64,000 nucleotides of DNA from Caldilineaceae bacterium (GTDB lineage: Bacteria; Chloroflexota; Anaerolineae; Caldilineales; Caldilineaceae): assembly GCA_026645575.1 (NCBI GenBank), contig JAPKMW010000013.1, forward strand, positions 1 through 64,000, written 5' to 3'. The notes below the pieces were generated by a model that saw only the letters and a list, made by a program, of their open reading frames with translations, was not told the DNA's origin and did no database searches. A program made the position numbers and the translations under genes. This document shows positions 33,529 to 44,200 of this stretch, piece after piece; position 1 is the first letter of the stretch, and the number at the start of each line of letters is the position of its first letter.

Positions 33529-35049
33529 CTACGGCAACGCCACATTCACATCTTCCGTCGCCAGCAGCCCGCCTTCCGCGGTGAGCAGGTAGCGTGCCGG
33601 CAGGTCGGCATTGCTGAAGACAATCACAGTATAGTTGCCGCGCCCGGAGACATTGAAAGCGGCGTAGAGACGCCCTTTGTAGGGGCCGAACTCCTGGTAG
33701 GCGCCGGTGGCAATGTCATAGGCCGGCGGCGGACCACCCGCAATCACCCGGCGCAAGCCATCTTCGGTCAAGACCCAAAAGTTGAGATTTTCGCGCAAGA
33801 GTTTGCTGTCGCTCGGTTCAAAGGCTAGGCTGAGGACAACCGTGCCATCGCGCACGGTGGGTTGGAGCGCGAAGTAATGATATTCATAGGCGCGGTTGAA
33901 GTTACCGGCCAGTTGAGGAACGCCAAAGGGCAAGGGGGCAGCATCAGCACCGGTGGCGACCACGGGTTGGGTGCTACTGACCAGGGTCAGCGCCGGCGTG
34001 GCCGTGGGGGTCGCCACGGTGGGAACGGTCAACGCTGTGGCATTCGCCGGCGCCGCCGCAGCTTTAGCTTCCAATGTTTGCCCAAAGCGGTCCGAGAGTT
34101 GCCCCCCATCAATCGCCAGTTCATAGGTAGCCGGGATCGAGGTCTGGTTGTAAACCACCACCGTGTACGGCTCTTTGCCGGAAGCGTTAAAGTTGGCCTG
34201 CAATTCGTTGGGGAAGGGGCTAAAGGGAACAGGGAATCCGGTCGCCAGGTTGACATCGCCCGGTTTGTCGCCGCGGATGATGGCATTGAGGCCCGCTTGG
34301 TCCAACACCCAAAAGTTCACATTGCCATAGAGATCAGGTTGATCGAGGGGGTCATAGCGGAAGCTGAAGAGGATCGTGCCGTCGCGCACGCCGGGGACAG
34401 CTTCCAGGTAGTGGCGACCAATGGTGTTGGAGAGAACGCCGGTCAAGCGTTGGCCGGCGGCGGCGCCCAGCGGGTTATTGACCGGCGCCGCGGCAGGGGT
34501 GGCGGTGGGCAATGGGGTAGCGGTGGGTGCGGGCGCCAGTTCAGCCGCTGGGTTGATGGTCTGGTTGGCATTGTCGATTAGAATGCCCCCCTGTGCCGTC
34601 AGGGTATATTGCACCGGCAACTGGGCATTGTTATAGACCACCACCGTGTATTGTCCCCGCCCGGAAGCGAGAAAGGCAGCGCCCATTTTGTTGCCGATGG
34701 GGTCAAATTGCAAGGGTGCACCACCGGCAATGGCTAACCCACGCGGGTCGCTGCCGGCCAGAAAACGGCGCAAGCCATCTTCATCCAACACAAAGAAGTT
34801 GACAAAACCCTGTAAATTGGGGTTGTTTTGGGGATCATAGGCCAGGGTCAGCGAGACCATGCTGTCGCGAATCACCGGGGCCAACCCCAGATAATGGGCG
34901 TTATACTGATAGGGCAGTTCACCGCGCAGCGTCGGCCCCTGCAGAGTGACGATCTGTTGTCGCGGAGCAGCCCAAAGGGTAGCGCTGCCTTGGCTGTAAC
35001 ACCAGAGGAAGAGTAACGCAAAAAAGCAAGCAAAACGACGAGTTGACAT
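33529..35049 (-). CDS. Secreted protein with a triplicated domain
   Basis: A 506-residue exported protein: a signal peptide (FACFFALLFLWCYSQGSATLWA, cleavage near AAP) is followed by three copies of a domain of about 120 residues, separated by Thr/Pro/Ala linkers. Each copy has the same order of words: YHYFALQPTVRDGTVVLSLA-like, VNFWVLDQAGL-like, a GNKMGAAFLASGRGQYTVVV-like strand, and PVQYTLTAQGGI-like end. The family is not recognised; the beta-rich pattern suggests a surface or periplasmic adhesive or sensory module. The start is placed at MSTRRF, where CAGGAGC precedes the ATG; an upstream in-frame ATG would put 16 odd residues before the signal. It is divergent from the acyl-CoA ligase gene. 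Repeats arose by internal duplication. Confidence 0.75.
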   Translation of the reverse strand: MSTRRFACFFALLFLWCYSQGSATLWAAPRQQIVTLQGPTLRGELPYQYNAHYLGLAPVIRDSMVSLTLAYDPQNNPNLQGFVNFFVLDEDGLRRFLAGSDPRGLAIAGGAPLQFDPIGNKMGAAFLASGRGQYTVVVYNNAQLPVQYTLTAQGGILIDNANQTINPAAELAPAPTATPLPTATPAAAPVNNPLGAAAGQRLTGVLSNTIGRHYLEAVPGVRDGTILFSFRYDPLDQPDLYGNVNFWVLDQAGLNAIIRGDKPGDVNLATGFPVPFSPFPNELQANFNASGKEPYTVVVYNQTSIPATYELAIDGGQLSDRFGQTLEAKAAAAPANATALTVPTVATPTATPALTLVSSTQPVVATGADAAPLPFGVPQLAGNFNRAYEYHYFALQPTVRDGTVVLSLAFEPSDSKLLRENLNFWVLTEDGLRRVIAGGPPPAYDIATGAYQEFGPYKGRLYAAFNVSGRGNYTVIVFSNADLPARYLLTAEGGLLATEDVNVALP

Positions 35050-35435
35050 GCAAAGCTCCTGGATAGAATGATGATCGGTTTTGGTAATGGACAGCATGAT
35101 ACCACAAGAATTAACAAATGATAATCGAGCAAAATATGTAATCTGGCAGGCGCGGTTGGCATCAAGCGAGACTTTTGCGTAACCTATGAGAGCTAGGTTG
35201 TCACCCCTGAAAGGGTCTCTAGGGTATTGTAACCCGATACCTTTTCAGAGGTAACAGGCTACCATTCCCACGATCAGAAAAACCCTTTTGATGCTCAGGA
35301 GTTGCAACCGCACAACTGTGCGAAAACCATACGGTTGCAAACCACACCCACCATTCTTTCGTGAACTTGCGCTTTGTGGTAAGCTATGGCTGCTCACCCA
35401 ACTTACGAAAATCACTTCACCCAAAGGAGGCGCCC
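35050..35435. other. Divergent region before the acyl-CoA ligase gene
   Basis: The 386 bases hold the dispersed 18-bp repeat at 35205-35222, and another pair of weak dyads around 35225-35255. The promoters of both flanking genes must lie here but none is convincing. No gene is visible. Confidence 0.5.
35205..35222. repeat. Copy of an 18-bp dispersed repeat
   Basis: CCCTGAAAGGGTCTCTAG, identical to 30055-30072. Confidence 0.8.
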
Positions 35436-37010
35436 ATGATCGTACACAGTCCATTTCCTGATGTCACCATTCCGGCAGTGCCTTTTACCCAGTTTGTCTA
35501 TCAGCGCGCCCAGGCGTTGGCAACCAAACCGGCGTTGATCGATGGGCCAACCGGGCGAATGCTCACCTATGGACAAGTGGCGGGCGCCATCCGGCTGGTG
35601 GCGGCCAGCCTCGTCCAGCGCGGCTTCCAGAAGGGGGATGTCTTTGCCATCTATAGTCCCAATCTGCCGGAATATGCGATTGCCTTCCATGCCGTCGCCA
35701 CGGCGGGCGGCACGGTGACAACCGTTAACCCGCTCTACACGGTGCATGAACTGACCCATCAGTTGCAGGATGCCGGCGCCAAATATCTGCTCACCATTCC
35801 CCAATTCATGACCACGGCGCAAGAGGCGGCCAAAGCCGCCGGTCTGCGGGAACTCTTTGTCTTTGGCGAAGCGGAAGGGGCCACCCCTTTTGCCAGCTTG
35901 CTCAAGAGTGATGGAGAACTGCCGCCCATTCCCATCGATCCACATAAAGATATTGTTGTCCTCCCCTATTCTAGTGGCACCACGGGGCTACCCAAAGGCG
36001 TGATGCTCACCCATTACAACCTAACCACCAACATTGCCCAACTGGCCGGGATGCCGACCACGGAAACCTCGATTGTCGAAGACGATGTGGTGATGGGCAT
36101 TTTGCCCTTCTTCCATATTTACGGCATGATGGTGATTATGAACTACGCGCTCTACATGGGGGCCACCGTCATCACTATGCCCCGGTTTGATATGGAGCAA
36201 TTTTTAGGCTTGATCCAGCAGCATAAAGTTACCTATGCGAACCTGGTGCCGCCGATCATCTTGGGGCTGACCAAGCATCCGCTGGTGGACAAATATAATT
36301 TATCCTCGTTGCGCTGCGTCACCTCGGCGGCGGCGCCATTGGGGGCGGATGTGGAGGTTGCCTGTCAACAGCGCCTGGGTTGTGTGGTGATCCAGGGCTA
36401 TGGCATGACCGAAGCCAGCCCAGCCACCCATATTCGCAATAATGTCCATCTGCCGGGCAAGAGTGGAAGCGTGGGCCAGTGTATCCCCAACACCGAGACG
36501 AAAATTGTTGACATTGCCACCGGCGCCGCCCTTGGCCCCAAGCAGGAGGGGGAAGTCTGGGTGCGCGGACCGCAGGTGATGATGGGCTATCTTAACAATC
36601 CGACGGCCAGCGCTAACACGGTCGATCGCGACGGCTGGTTGCATACCGGCGACATCGGCTATTATGATGAGGATGGCTATTTCTACATTGTGGATCGGCT
36701 CAAGGAGTTGATCAAATACAAAGGCTTCCAGGTGGCCCCGGCCGAGTTGGAAGCGCTCTTGTTGACCCATCCCGCCATCGCCGACGCCGCCGTCATCGGC
36801 AAGACCGACGAGGAAGCCGGCGAAGTGCCCAAAGCCTTTATCGTCCCCAGAGGCGACGTGACCACCGACGCCATCATGGCCTTTGTAGCCGAACGCGTAG
36901 CGCCCTATAAGAAGATCCGCGAGATCGAAATCGTAACCCAAATCCCCAAATCGGCCTCCGGCAAGATTCTACGGCGCGTGCTGGTCGATCAGGAACGGGC
37001 AAAGGGGTGA
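35436..37010 (+). CDS. Acyl-CoA ligase (4-coumarate/long-chain fatty acid type)
   Basis: A 524-residue member of the adenylate-forming family that activates a carboxylic acid with ATP and joins it to CoA. Seen: the P-loop YSSGTTGLPKGVMLTH (about 178), GYGMTEASPATH (about 322), the motif GWLHTGDIGYYDEDGYFYIV with DRLKELIKYKGFQVAP, and the C-terminal catalytic Lys in PKSASGKILRR. The substrate pocket cannot be read reliably; 4CL-like or medium/long-chain acids are both possible. The ATG (MIVHSPFP) is fixed by a perfect AAAGGAGG six bases upstream, although in-frame codons extend further. It is probably a single-gene transcript ended by a hairpin. Confidence 0.93.
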   Translation: MIVHSPFPDVTIPAVPFTQFVYQRAQALATKPALIDGPTGRMLTYGQVAGAIRLVAASLVQRGFQKGDVFAIYSPNLPEYAIAFHAVATAGGTVTTVNPLYTVHELTHQLQDAGAKYLLTIPQFMTTAQEAAKAAGLRELFVFGEAEGATPFASLLKSDGELPPIPIDPHKDIVVLPYSSGTTGLPKGVMLTHYNLTTNIAQLAGMPTTETSIVEDDVVMGILPFFHIYGMMVIMNYALYMGATVITMPRFDMEQFLGLIQQHKVTYANLVPPIILGLTKHPLVDKYNLSSLRCVTSAAAPLGADVEVACQQRLGCVVIQGYGMTEASPATHIRNNVHLPGKSGSVGQCIPNTETKIVDIATGAALGPKQEGEVWVRGPQVMMGYLNNPTASANTVDRDGWLHTGDIGYYDEDGYFYIVDRLKELIKYKGFQVAPAELEALLLTHPAIADAAVIGKTDEEAGEVPKAFIVPRGDVTTDAIMAFVAERVAPYKKIREIEIVTQIPKSASGKILRRVLVDQERAKG

Positions 37011-37013
37011 GGC

Positions 37014-37044
37014 AGACAGGTCGATAGGATGCATCGACCTGTCT
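37014..37044. terminator. Bidirectional terminator hairpin
   Basis: A perfect 12-bp stem (AGACAGGTCGAT with its complement) and 7-base loop lie between the convergent acyl-CoA ligase and SDR genes. Confidence 0.7.
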
Positions 37045-37065
37045 ACCTGTTGCGTAAGTCCGCTA

Positions 37066-37995
37066 TCATAAGGCCGCAAAAACATTATCCACCGGCGTAT
37101 ATGCCAGCCACCGCTGCGTCGCGTCCAGACTCCACTTCATGCCGCTGTTGTTCGACATGCCGTTGACCAGCACATAGCCATCCGGCCAGGCGCTGCCATC
37201 CGCCAGCAGGGCGCGTTCAAAGAGGTGGGTGAAGTCGCGATTGGAAAGCCACATGCGCTTGAACCACAATTCGGTGCGGGCTTGGGTTTCATCTTGCCCG
37301 GCGACGCCACTCTGTTGGGTCGGCGTACCGGCAGCGGAGAGGGTGTCGGGCCGGTTGACGCCCGGCTGACACCAGCCGATGCGCACGGCGACAAAGGTGG
37401 TGCTACCTGCCGCTCTGGCGGCAGCTTCCTGGCAGACCCGTTCACCATAGAGTTTGGCGGTGGCGTAGGCAGTGGAATCCATCCATTGCGTACCTGTGTG
37501 CCAAATGGTTCCTGTCCCTGGCGGCAACACCGTGGTCAATTCACCAGGGCCGACCTGTTGCCAGAGCGGCTCATCTTTGTAACGTCCCATCACATGGTTA
37601 GAAGTGGCAAAAACCACTCGTTTGACGCCGTTAGCGACGGCGGCATTGGCGACATGCAGGGTCATATCCAGCGAAATGGCGGCCTCTTCCCACGTCGCTT
37701 CGGGATAGGGATTCTTCGCTGCAAAGTGAACAATGGCATCAACATTAGTCAGGGCGCTGCGCCAGCGTTGGTCATGCCCATCGCCGAGATCACATTCGAC
37801 AAAGTGGAGCGTCGCCGCCGTGTCAATGCCGGCCAGGACAGTGGCGGCGTGACCAGCCGGCGCTGGACGCAGATCCAACCCAACAAGCTGTTCAATGCCG
37901 GGGAGCGCGGCCAGGTGACGAAAGAGTTTGGTTGCTAGGTTGCCCAGCCCGCCGGTGATGGCGACGCTGCGGATGAGGTGAGGTGTGTGGATCAT
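37066..37995 (-). CDS. NAD(P)-dependent SDR, uronate dehydrogenase-like
   Basis: A 309-residue extended short-chain dehydrogenase/epimerase. Seen: Rossmann motif AITGGLGNLATKL at the start, VDAIVHFAAKNP, the active-site YATAKLYGE (YxxxK), and a C-terminal VNGMSNNSGMKWSL plus AYTPVDN end resembling uronate dehydrogenases, which oxidise sugar acids to lactones. The assignment to uronate dehydrogenase rests on pattern only; a sugar epimerase is the alternative. The ATG at MIHTPHLIR is chosen because the Rossmann fold begins ten residues later; the longer frame has no support. It is convergent with the acyl-CoA ligase and starts just after a palindrome. Confidence 0.8.
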   Translation of the reverse strand: MIHTPHLIRSVAITGGLGNLATKLFRHLAALPGIEQLVGLDLRPAPAGHAATVLAGIDTAATLHFVECDLGDGHDQRWRSALTNVDAIVHFAAKNPYPEATWEEAAISLDMTLHVANAAVANGVKRVVFATSNHVMGRYKDEPLWQQVGPGELTTVLPPGTGTIWHTGTQWMDSTAYATAKLYGERVCQEAAARAAGSTTFVAVRIGWCQPGVNRPDTLSAAGTPTQQSGVAGQDETQARTELWFKRMWLSNRDFTHLFERALLADGSAWPDGYVLVNGMSNNSGMKWSLDATQRWLAYTPVDNVFAAL

Positions 37996-38086
37996 GGTGC
38001 TGACTGCTTTCTGTAACTGGATTGTGTTGATTTCTTTTATACTGTGCTTACCGCGTCTGATCAACCCAATCGATTTGTCCCGATTT

Positions 38087-38119
38087 CGCTCCGAGCCGGT
38101 CATGGACCGGCTCGGAGCG
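38087..38119. repeat. Palindrome of the GTCAyGGAC family
   Basis: A perfect 15-bp stem (CGCTCCGAGCCGGTC with its complement) and loop ATG lie between the divergent SDR and CBS-protein genes. Too far from both ends to be a terminator; it is one of three related copies (27717, 38087, 52421). Confidence 0.85.
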
Positions 38120-38178
38120 GGCGGAGTAGGTAACGCTATTCGATGAAAAGATTACCATCATGCCAAAGGAGGCGAAGG

Positions 38179-38565
38179 ATGGAACTAGTCCGCGAACGCA
38201 TGAGTGCGCCCCCGTTTACGGTACAAGCTGATGCCAGTTACCAACAGGCCCTACAGCTTATGGATAATCGCCGTTTACACCATCTGCCGGTCATTGACAG
38301 CGCCGGACAGTTGGTGGGGATTGTCACGGAACGGGATCTGCTGTTGGCGGCTTCCCATTATGGCACAGCCGATGTGGAAGTGGCCGAGATCATGCACAAA
38401 GGCGCCATCACCGCCAGCCCAACCATGACCATTGCCCAGGCGGCTGAATTACTGTTACAGAAGCGCATTGGTGGTTTGCCGGTCGTTGATGAGCAACAAC
38501 AGGTGGTGGGCATTATCACGGAAACCGATCTGTTGCGCGCCTTTGTGGAGATGTTGGGACAGTAA
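38179..38565 (+). CDS. CBS-pair protein
   Basis: A 128-residue protein made only of two CBS motifs (HHLPVIDSAGQLVGIVTERD and GGLPVVDEQQQVVGIITETD), which together form one Bateman module binding adenosyl ligands such as AMP, ATP or SAM. No catalytic domain is attached, so it is probably a ligand-sensing partner of another protein. The ATG is fixed by AAAGGAGG just upstream; an in-frame start 12 codons earlier adds only basic residues. Partner unknown. Confidence 0.92.
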   Translation: MELVRERMSAPPFTVQADASYQQALQLMDNRRLHHLPVIDSAGQLVGIVTERDLLLAASHYGTADVEVAEIMHKGAITASPTMTIAQAAELLLQKRIGGLPVVDEQQQVVGIITETDLLRAFVEMLGQ

Positions 38566-38602
38566 CTGCGCTTTCTTCATTCTACTTTATCATCTGTCCC
38601 TG

Positions 38603-38649
38603 CACAACAAAAATCCCGCCATCTGGTTGATGACGGGATTTTTGTTGTG
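38603..38649. terminator. Bidirectional terminator
   Basis: Arms CACAACAAAAATCCCG and the complement form a 16-bp outer stem with A- and T-rich tails, separating the CBS-protein gene from the converging surface-protein gene. Confidence 0.85.
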
Positions 38650-38653
38650 CCAG

Positions 38654-41080
38654 TTAAGGCATGATACAACGTTGCTGCTGACAAGGGACAAGGATCAGCT
38701 TGGATGTGCCATCGCTGAGCTTGATCTTGATCCCTTTGCGCGCCACCAGGGGCAGGTAGAGGGCATTGACGGGGCGGTCCGGTTCATCACCATCGTCCAA
38801 TGCCGTCGGCTTCTGGTGGATGCCGGCATCCCAGCGCAGATCTTGCACACCAGGTTCGAGCGTGATCAAGCCTGTCTGCCCGGTGTTGGGATCGGCGTTG
38901 CTGTCGTTATCACGGCCGATATCGGTTCCCGGCGGGCTAAACTCATACCCCACCGGCAGGACAAATTCAATAACGTAGACGCCGGGCGGCAGATTGGCAA
39001 ACCAGTAGTTGCCATTGCTATCGGTAACCGTGGTGGTCAGGATTTGACTGGCGGCGTTGTACAGATTGACTACCACCCCAGCCACGCCGACCTCAGTGGC
39101 GTCCTGAATCCCATTGCGGTCCGCATCCAACCAGACCCGATCACCCAATGTCGCGCCCTGGAACGTTGGTTCCCTTACTTCGAGGCCATAGTCCACCGAG
39201 GCGATATTATCACCAGGCTGGAGGGTAAGGATCTGCGTTTGCGCTGTCAACCCGTCCTGGTTGCTAAGGGCATCGCTATCCACCGTATCGTCATCGCCCT
39301 GGTTTTCGTCCGTACTTTGATAGCCCGGCGGGGCTGTAAAGAAGACATAGTAGTCACCAGGGAACAGGTTGACAAAGGTGTACTGGCCGTTGGCATCGGT
39401 GGTTGTGGTCGCCACCAGTGCGCCATCGGCGGTATAGATCTGGACGTTGACTTCCGGAACGCCATTCTCGTCGGGGTCGCGAATCCCGTTTTGATTAGCA
39501 TCAAACCAGGCCAGGCCGCTCAAGTTGGCAGGGATGAACAGCCCGACATCCTGGGTCAGATCAGTAGTCCCGCTTGCCAATGAGACAAGGGCGGTTTGCC
39601 CACTGCTGGGATCGGCGTCACTGTCCTGGGCGTCAGCCGTTGCTGGATCCCCCTGGTTCGGCTGGGTGATGATATACCCGGTTGGCGGTGTGAAGTGCAG
39701 GTAATAGTCGCCCGGCGGCAGATCGCTGAAACGGTAGAAACCATTGGCGTCGGTCTGGGTGGTGGCGATGGGGAGACCATCGGCCCGGTATAGCGTCACC
39801 TGTACGCCGGCCAGCCCTGCTTCGCCGGGATCCTGGCGCCCGTTGCCATTCTGGTCATACCAGGCCCAATCCCCGATCACTACCGCAACGGTTGGTGTTG
39901 CTGTCGCCGTTGACGTTGTTGTCTCTGTTGGTGTCTCTATTGACGTCCCGGTTGGCGTGGGCGTTGTTGTGGCGGTTGCGCTGGGCGTTGGCGTTGCTGT
40001 AACGGTGTCCGTTGCCGTCGGCGTTGGCGCTGGTGTCGTTGATAGCGTGGCGGTTGCCGTTGGTATTGGTGTCACCGTCGCGCTAGGCGTTGGCGTTGCT
40101 GTCTCTGTTGGCGTTGCTGTCTCTATTGCTGTCGCTGTCGCAGACGGTGTCTGCGTTGCGGTTTCTGTAGCTGTTTCTGTTGCTGTTGGTATTAGTGTAA
40201 GCGTCGGTGTTGCCGTTGGCGTCTCTGTCTCAATCGGCGTGACTGTTCCCGTTGGTGTTGGCGTATCCGTATCTGTTGCGGTTGGTGTGACCGTCGGCGT
40301 CTCCGCCGACGTGAGCGTCGCCGTTGGTGTTGCCGTTGGCGTCGCTGTCTCCACCGGCGTACCTGTTGGCGTCGGCGTCTCGGTGACCGTTGCGCTAGGC
40401 GTTGGCGTCTCGGTGGCGGTCGGTGTGACCGTCTCGGTTGCTGTCTCGGTTGCTGTCTCTGTCGCCGTGGGGGTGGCTGTTGGCGTATTGACCAACGGCA
40501 GGTCATTGTCCACAATGGTGACCGGCTGCGGTTTACTGCCGTCATTGGCGTTGACCACCCCGATAATCGCCACCAGGAAATCTTCATCGGCTTCATCGAC
40601 GCTGTCGTCGATGGTCGTGAAGGGGATGGTGGCGCTCAGTTGGCCGGCTGGAATGACGATGGTGATCGTGATGATCCCATAGTCACTGCCGTCAGCCGTC
40701 ACATCCGTGTAGACCAGGGTGACCGTCACGGGTACGGCACTGGTCATAGTCAACGTCGCGGTGATCAGACCACTGTTACCTTCCGTAACAATACGGGTTG
40801 CGTCGAGCGTGACCGTGGGCAGCGCGGTGGCGGCAAGCGTCACGGTCGTCGTTTGGATACTGGTGTTGTTCGCCGGATTGGGATCAAAGGTTGTGCTGCC
40901 AACGGTCACGGTATTGGTAATGGCGCCGGTGAGTGGGCCAGTGAGCGCGCTGGGAGCGGCCCACGTCGTCCGGTTGCCGTAGACCATAGCCGCCAGCGCC
41001 AATAGCAGGCCGATGAGGAGTTTCACCCCAACGCCGCTAGCGCCTCGGTTCTGGCATTTGCTTGTAGTACCGCTGACCAT
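38654..41080 (-). CDS. Secreted surface protein: Calx-beta, Thr/Pro stalk, three SdrD_B domains
   Basis: An 808-residue exported protein. Seen in order: a signal peptide ([21 protein letters not shown]), a DUF11-like tail ([20 protein letters not shown]), a Calx-beta-like domain (about 95-190; [24 protein letters not shown]), a stalk of about 190 residues almost entirely Thr, Pro, Ala, Glu and Val in TPTATPT-type repeats (about 200-400), then three SdrD_B-type domains (about 410-770) each with a DxNxNGxxDxxE calcium-type loop ([42 protein letters not shown]). The end ([12 protein letters not shown] then a basic tail) resembles a sorting signal. The stalk is expected to be stiff or glycosylated. 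It is the first of three adjacent surface proteins; an adhesive or structural role is inferred. Confidence 0.85.
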   Translation of the reverse strand: MVSGTTSKCQNRGASGVGVKLLIGLLLALAAMVYGNRTTWAAPSALTGPLTGAITNTVTVGSTTFDPNPANNTSIQTTTVTLAATALPTVTLDATRIVTEGNSGLITATLTMTSAVPVTVTLVYTDVTADGSDYGIITITIVIPAGQLSATIPFTTIDDSVDEADEDFLVAIIGVVNANDGSKPQPVTIVDNDLPLVNTPTATPTATETATETATETVTPTATETPTPSATVTETPTPTGTPVETATPTATPTATLTSAETPTVTPTATDTDTPTPTGTVTPIETETPTATPTLTLIPTATETATETATQTPSATATAIETATPTETATPTPSATVTPIPTATATLSTTPAPTPTATDTVTATPTPSATATTTPTPTGTSIETPTETTTSTATATPTVAVVIGDWAWYDQNGNGRQDPGEAGLAGVQVTLYRADGLPIATTQTDANGFYRFSDLPPGDYYLHFTPPTGYIITQPNQGDPATADAQDSDADPSSGQTALVSLASGTTDLTQDVGLFIPANLSGLAWFDANQNGIRDPDENGVPEVNVQIYTADGALVATTTTDANGQYTFVNLFPGDYYVFFTAPPGYQSTDENQGDDDTVDSDALSNQDGLTAQTQILTLQPGDNIASVDYGLEVREPTFQGATLGDRVWLDADRNGIQDATEVGVAGVVVNLYNAASQILTTTVTDSNGNYWFANLPPGVYVIEFVLPVGYEFSPPGTDIGRDNDSNADPNTGQTGLITLEPGVQDLRWDAGIHQKPTALDDGDEPDRPVNALYLPLVARKGIKIKLSDGTSKLILVPCQQQRCIMP

Positions 41081-41127
41081 AATTTTGTCTCATGAACTAC
41101 TAATGATAAATACGCTGGTTCGTCCGC

Positions 41128-41200
41128 CCTGTAGGGACGCCTGAATTTAGGACAAGCGGATCATGATTGCCTTCCCTAAACTCAAGTGTCCCTACGGGAC
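41128..41200. repeat. Palindromic dispersed element
   Basis: The left arm (CCCTGTAGGGACGCCTGAAT) pairs imperfectly with the right arm (AAACTCAAGTGTCCCTACGG). Positions 41169-41200 match the complement of 27666-27697 at 28 of 32 positions. Confidence 0.7.
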
Positions 41201-41229
41201 AAAATCGTCGGCTTGATCGGGCGCCTGAC

Positions 41230-44200
41230 TTAGGTTAGGTCAGGTGGCCCGGCGCGATTGGCGACGCTGGATCGGCTCGCGCCTGGGCTGCTGTTGTTGC
41301 CCATCGTTTGTGGGCTGCGGCCTTGTTGGGGGGACAACTGGGCAGCGGCGCTGGTGGCCGTGGCGTTAGCCTGGGCTACGGTGGCGTCGTCATCGGCGGC
41401 GACCAGATTTTCAGCCGGTGGCGCTGTGGCAACTGCCGCATTGAACGTCGGCGCCAGGGCTGGGGACAAGGCCGTCATCGGTTGCTCGCCGCTGCTGACA
41501 GCGGCGTCTTCCACCGGAGCCTGGACGATGGCCGGGCCGGTATCAGCGGCAGCTACCAGTAGATCGGGGTCAACGGTGACGACGATGATGATCGACTTGC
41601 TGCTGCCGTTGACAATTGTGCCCAGGTTACAGACGACATCACTGCCGGTCAACGTACAACCGGGGGCGGCGACAAAGGCGACATCGGCGGGCAGGGTGTC
41701 GGTGATGACCACATTCTGCGCGTCGCTCGGCCCATAGTTGGTGACAACAATCGTATAGGTCAGCGTGCCGCCGGCGGCCACCGGATCGGGCGTATCGCTC
41801 TTGATGACGCCGAGATCGGCTTGGGTGGTGACAGTGACATCTTCGTCACTTTCCGGGTCGGCGCCGGTGGGCGTGTTCGTGTCTTCCGCTGTTGCCCCCT
41901 GGTCATCGACCTGGTCAGCCTCGTTGCTGGTGGCATAGGCGGTATTGTCATAGGTGGCGGGCGTTACCGAGCTGGCAACATCCGCGGCAAAGGTAATCGT
42001 GACTGCGCCGCCGGGGTAGAGGCTCCAGGCGCCCCAGGTCGGCGTCGCGTCGCCCAGGGTCGGGTCAACGCTGCTGGTGCGATTGGCGCTGACCGCCGCC
42101 AGGCTGCTGCTGGCATAGGTAAAGCTGACGGGCAACGTATCTGAGACCGTCACATTGGTCAACGTATAGGCGCCAAGGTTACGTACGACAATGGTATAGG
42201 TCACCTGCGTACCGGCGATCACTGTCGGCGTGACGGCATCCTTGTCGATGACCAACGGCTCGACATAGGGGAAATTGGTCGTGCCAACGCCGGCTGCCGG
42301 TACAGTGACCGTCTGCGGGTCGGTGGCGCCATTGGCCAACATCAAGTTTGGATTGACACTGGCAATGCCGGCATCATCCACAGTAACCGTGGTGTTGCCC
42401 ACCGGCACGGTCTGGCTGAAGTAGCCGGCGCTATCGGTGGTGACGGTGTAGGTGAAGCCGTTGCTGTCGGTGATTAGCACGTCGATGCCCACCAACGCCA
42501 TGTCGGTGCCGGCGTCATAGCTGCCGTTCTGGTTGACATCTTCATAGACTGTGCCTTCGACCACGCCCAGTTGCTGGTAGCCATCATCGCCGGCGTCGGT
42601 GCTGGCGCCCGCCGTGACGGTGACGCTGTCGGGGTCGCTCCCCGCCGTCTGCGTCCAGCCGCTGCCCGGCAAGCTGCTTTCATCGACATCCACGAGGATG
42701 GTGTCGGTCAGCGCCGTGCTGCTGTCGATGACGACGGTGGCGGTGTAGTTGCCGTTGGCATCGGTGGTCACACTCTGGGTGAAACTCATGCTGTCGGTGA
42801 TCACCACGGTGATATTGGCCAGATCCGGTTCGCCCGCATCCTGGTCGCCGTCGCCGTTGGTGTCTTGGAAGATGTGGCCTGTCACCTCGCCCTGGCGCTG
42901 GTAGCCGAAGTCGGCATCGTCAACAGCCGTGCTGGCGGCCAGAGTAACCACGGTTTCGTTGTCCAGCGTGCTATCGCGATCCGTCGTTTGCACTGCGCCG
43001 ACGGGCAGCGTGCTGCTGTCTACAGTCACGGTGTAGGTTCCCGGAATTAGACCGGCAAAGCTATAGGCGCCGAGACCGTCGGTGGTCGTGGTAACGACCC
43101 AGCCGCTTTCCATGGTCAAGGTAATGACGACACCGGACAGCCCCGGTTCACCGCCATCCTGGACGCCATCGCCGTCGCGGTCGCGCCAGACCAGGTCGCC
43201 GATGGCACTGTCGCCCTGGTAGCCAAAGTCGGCGTCGGTAATGGCGTTGTTAGAGCTGATGGTCAGCACGGTCTCGTGATCGTTGCTGCCATCGCGGTCC
43301 CAGGTTTGGCTGACACCGGCGGGCAAGGTTGAAATGTCAACCGTGACCGTGTATCTGCCGGGGACTAAGCCGCTAAAGTTATAGTAGCCGGCCGGGCCGG
43401 TGATGGCCGTGAGGACCGAGCCGTCGGGTTGTGTCAGTTCGACGACAACGTCTGCCAGCCCCGGTTCGTTGGCATCCTGGACGCCATCGCCATTGAGATC
43501 AAGCCAGAGGCGGTCGCCAATGGTCGAGTATTGGACATAGCCGGTGTCATCCGTGGCTGTGCCGCCGCCGGGGACTGTTACCGTGGTCGGGTCGGTGCTG
43601 CCGCCGGTGAGGACCACGCCACTGGGCAGGTCGGGATCGCTGTCATCAATATCGACAATGGTGTCGCCCGCCGGGACTGTCAGGCTATAGGCGCCGCTGG
43701 CATCGGTGACAACGGTGTAGGGCACGCCGTTGCTGTCGGTAATGACAATCGTAATATTCTCCAACGGGGTGTCGGTGCCGGGCGTATAGATGCCATCGCC
43801 GTCTTCGTCAATATAGATCACCCCTGCGACGATGCCCTGGATCTGGTAGCCATCATCACCGGCATCGGTCGAAGCGCCGGATGTCACGGTGACGCTCTCC
43901 GGGTCGGTGCCGGCAGTCTGGACGGCGCCGGTCGGTAAAGTGCTTTCGTCCACATCCACAGTCACGGTGTCGGTCAAGCCCGTGGCGTTGCCGATCGGGA
44001 CGGTGGCGGTGTAGTTGCCATTGGCATCGGTTGTCACCGTTTGGGGCACGCCAAAGCTGTCGGTAATCACCACATCGACATTCGCCAGATCCGGTTCACC
44101 GAGATCCTGGTCGCCGTCGCCATTGGTGTCTTGGAAGAGATGGCCGTAAACATCACCTTGGAGTTCATAGCCGTTGCTGTCAGAAGCCGAGCCGCCGGCT

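Noticed and set aside
39744..40682. A Val/Gly-rich frame antisense to the Thr/Pro stalk of the surface protein
   Set aside because: Its repeats mirror the ACN/CCN codons of the stalk; no start signal or domain supports it.
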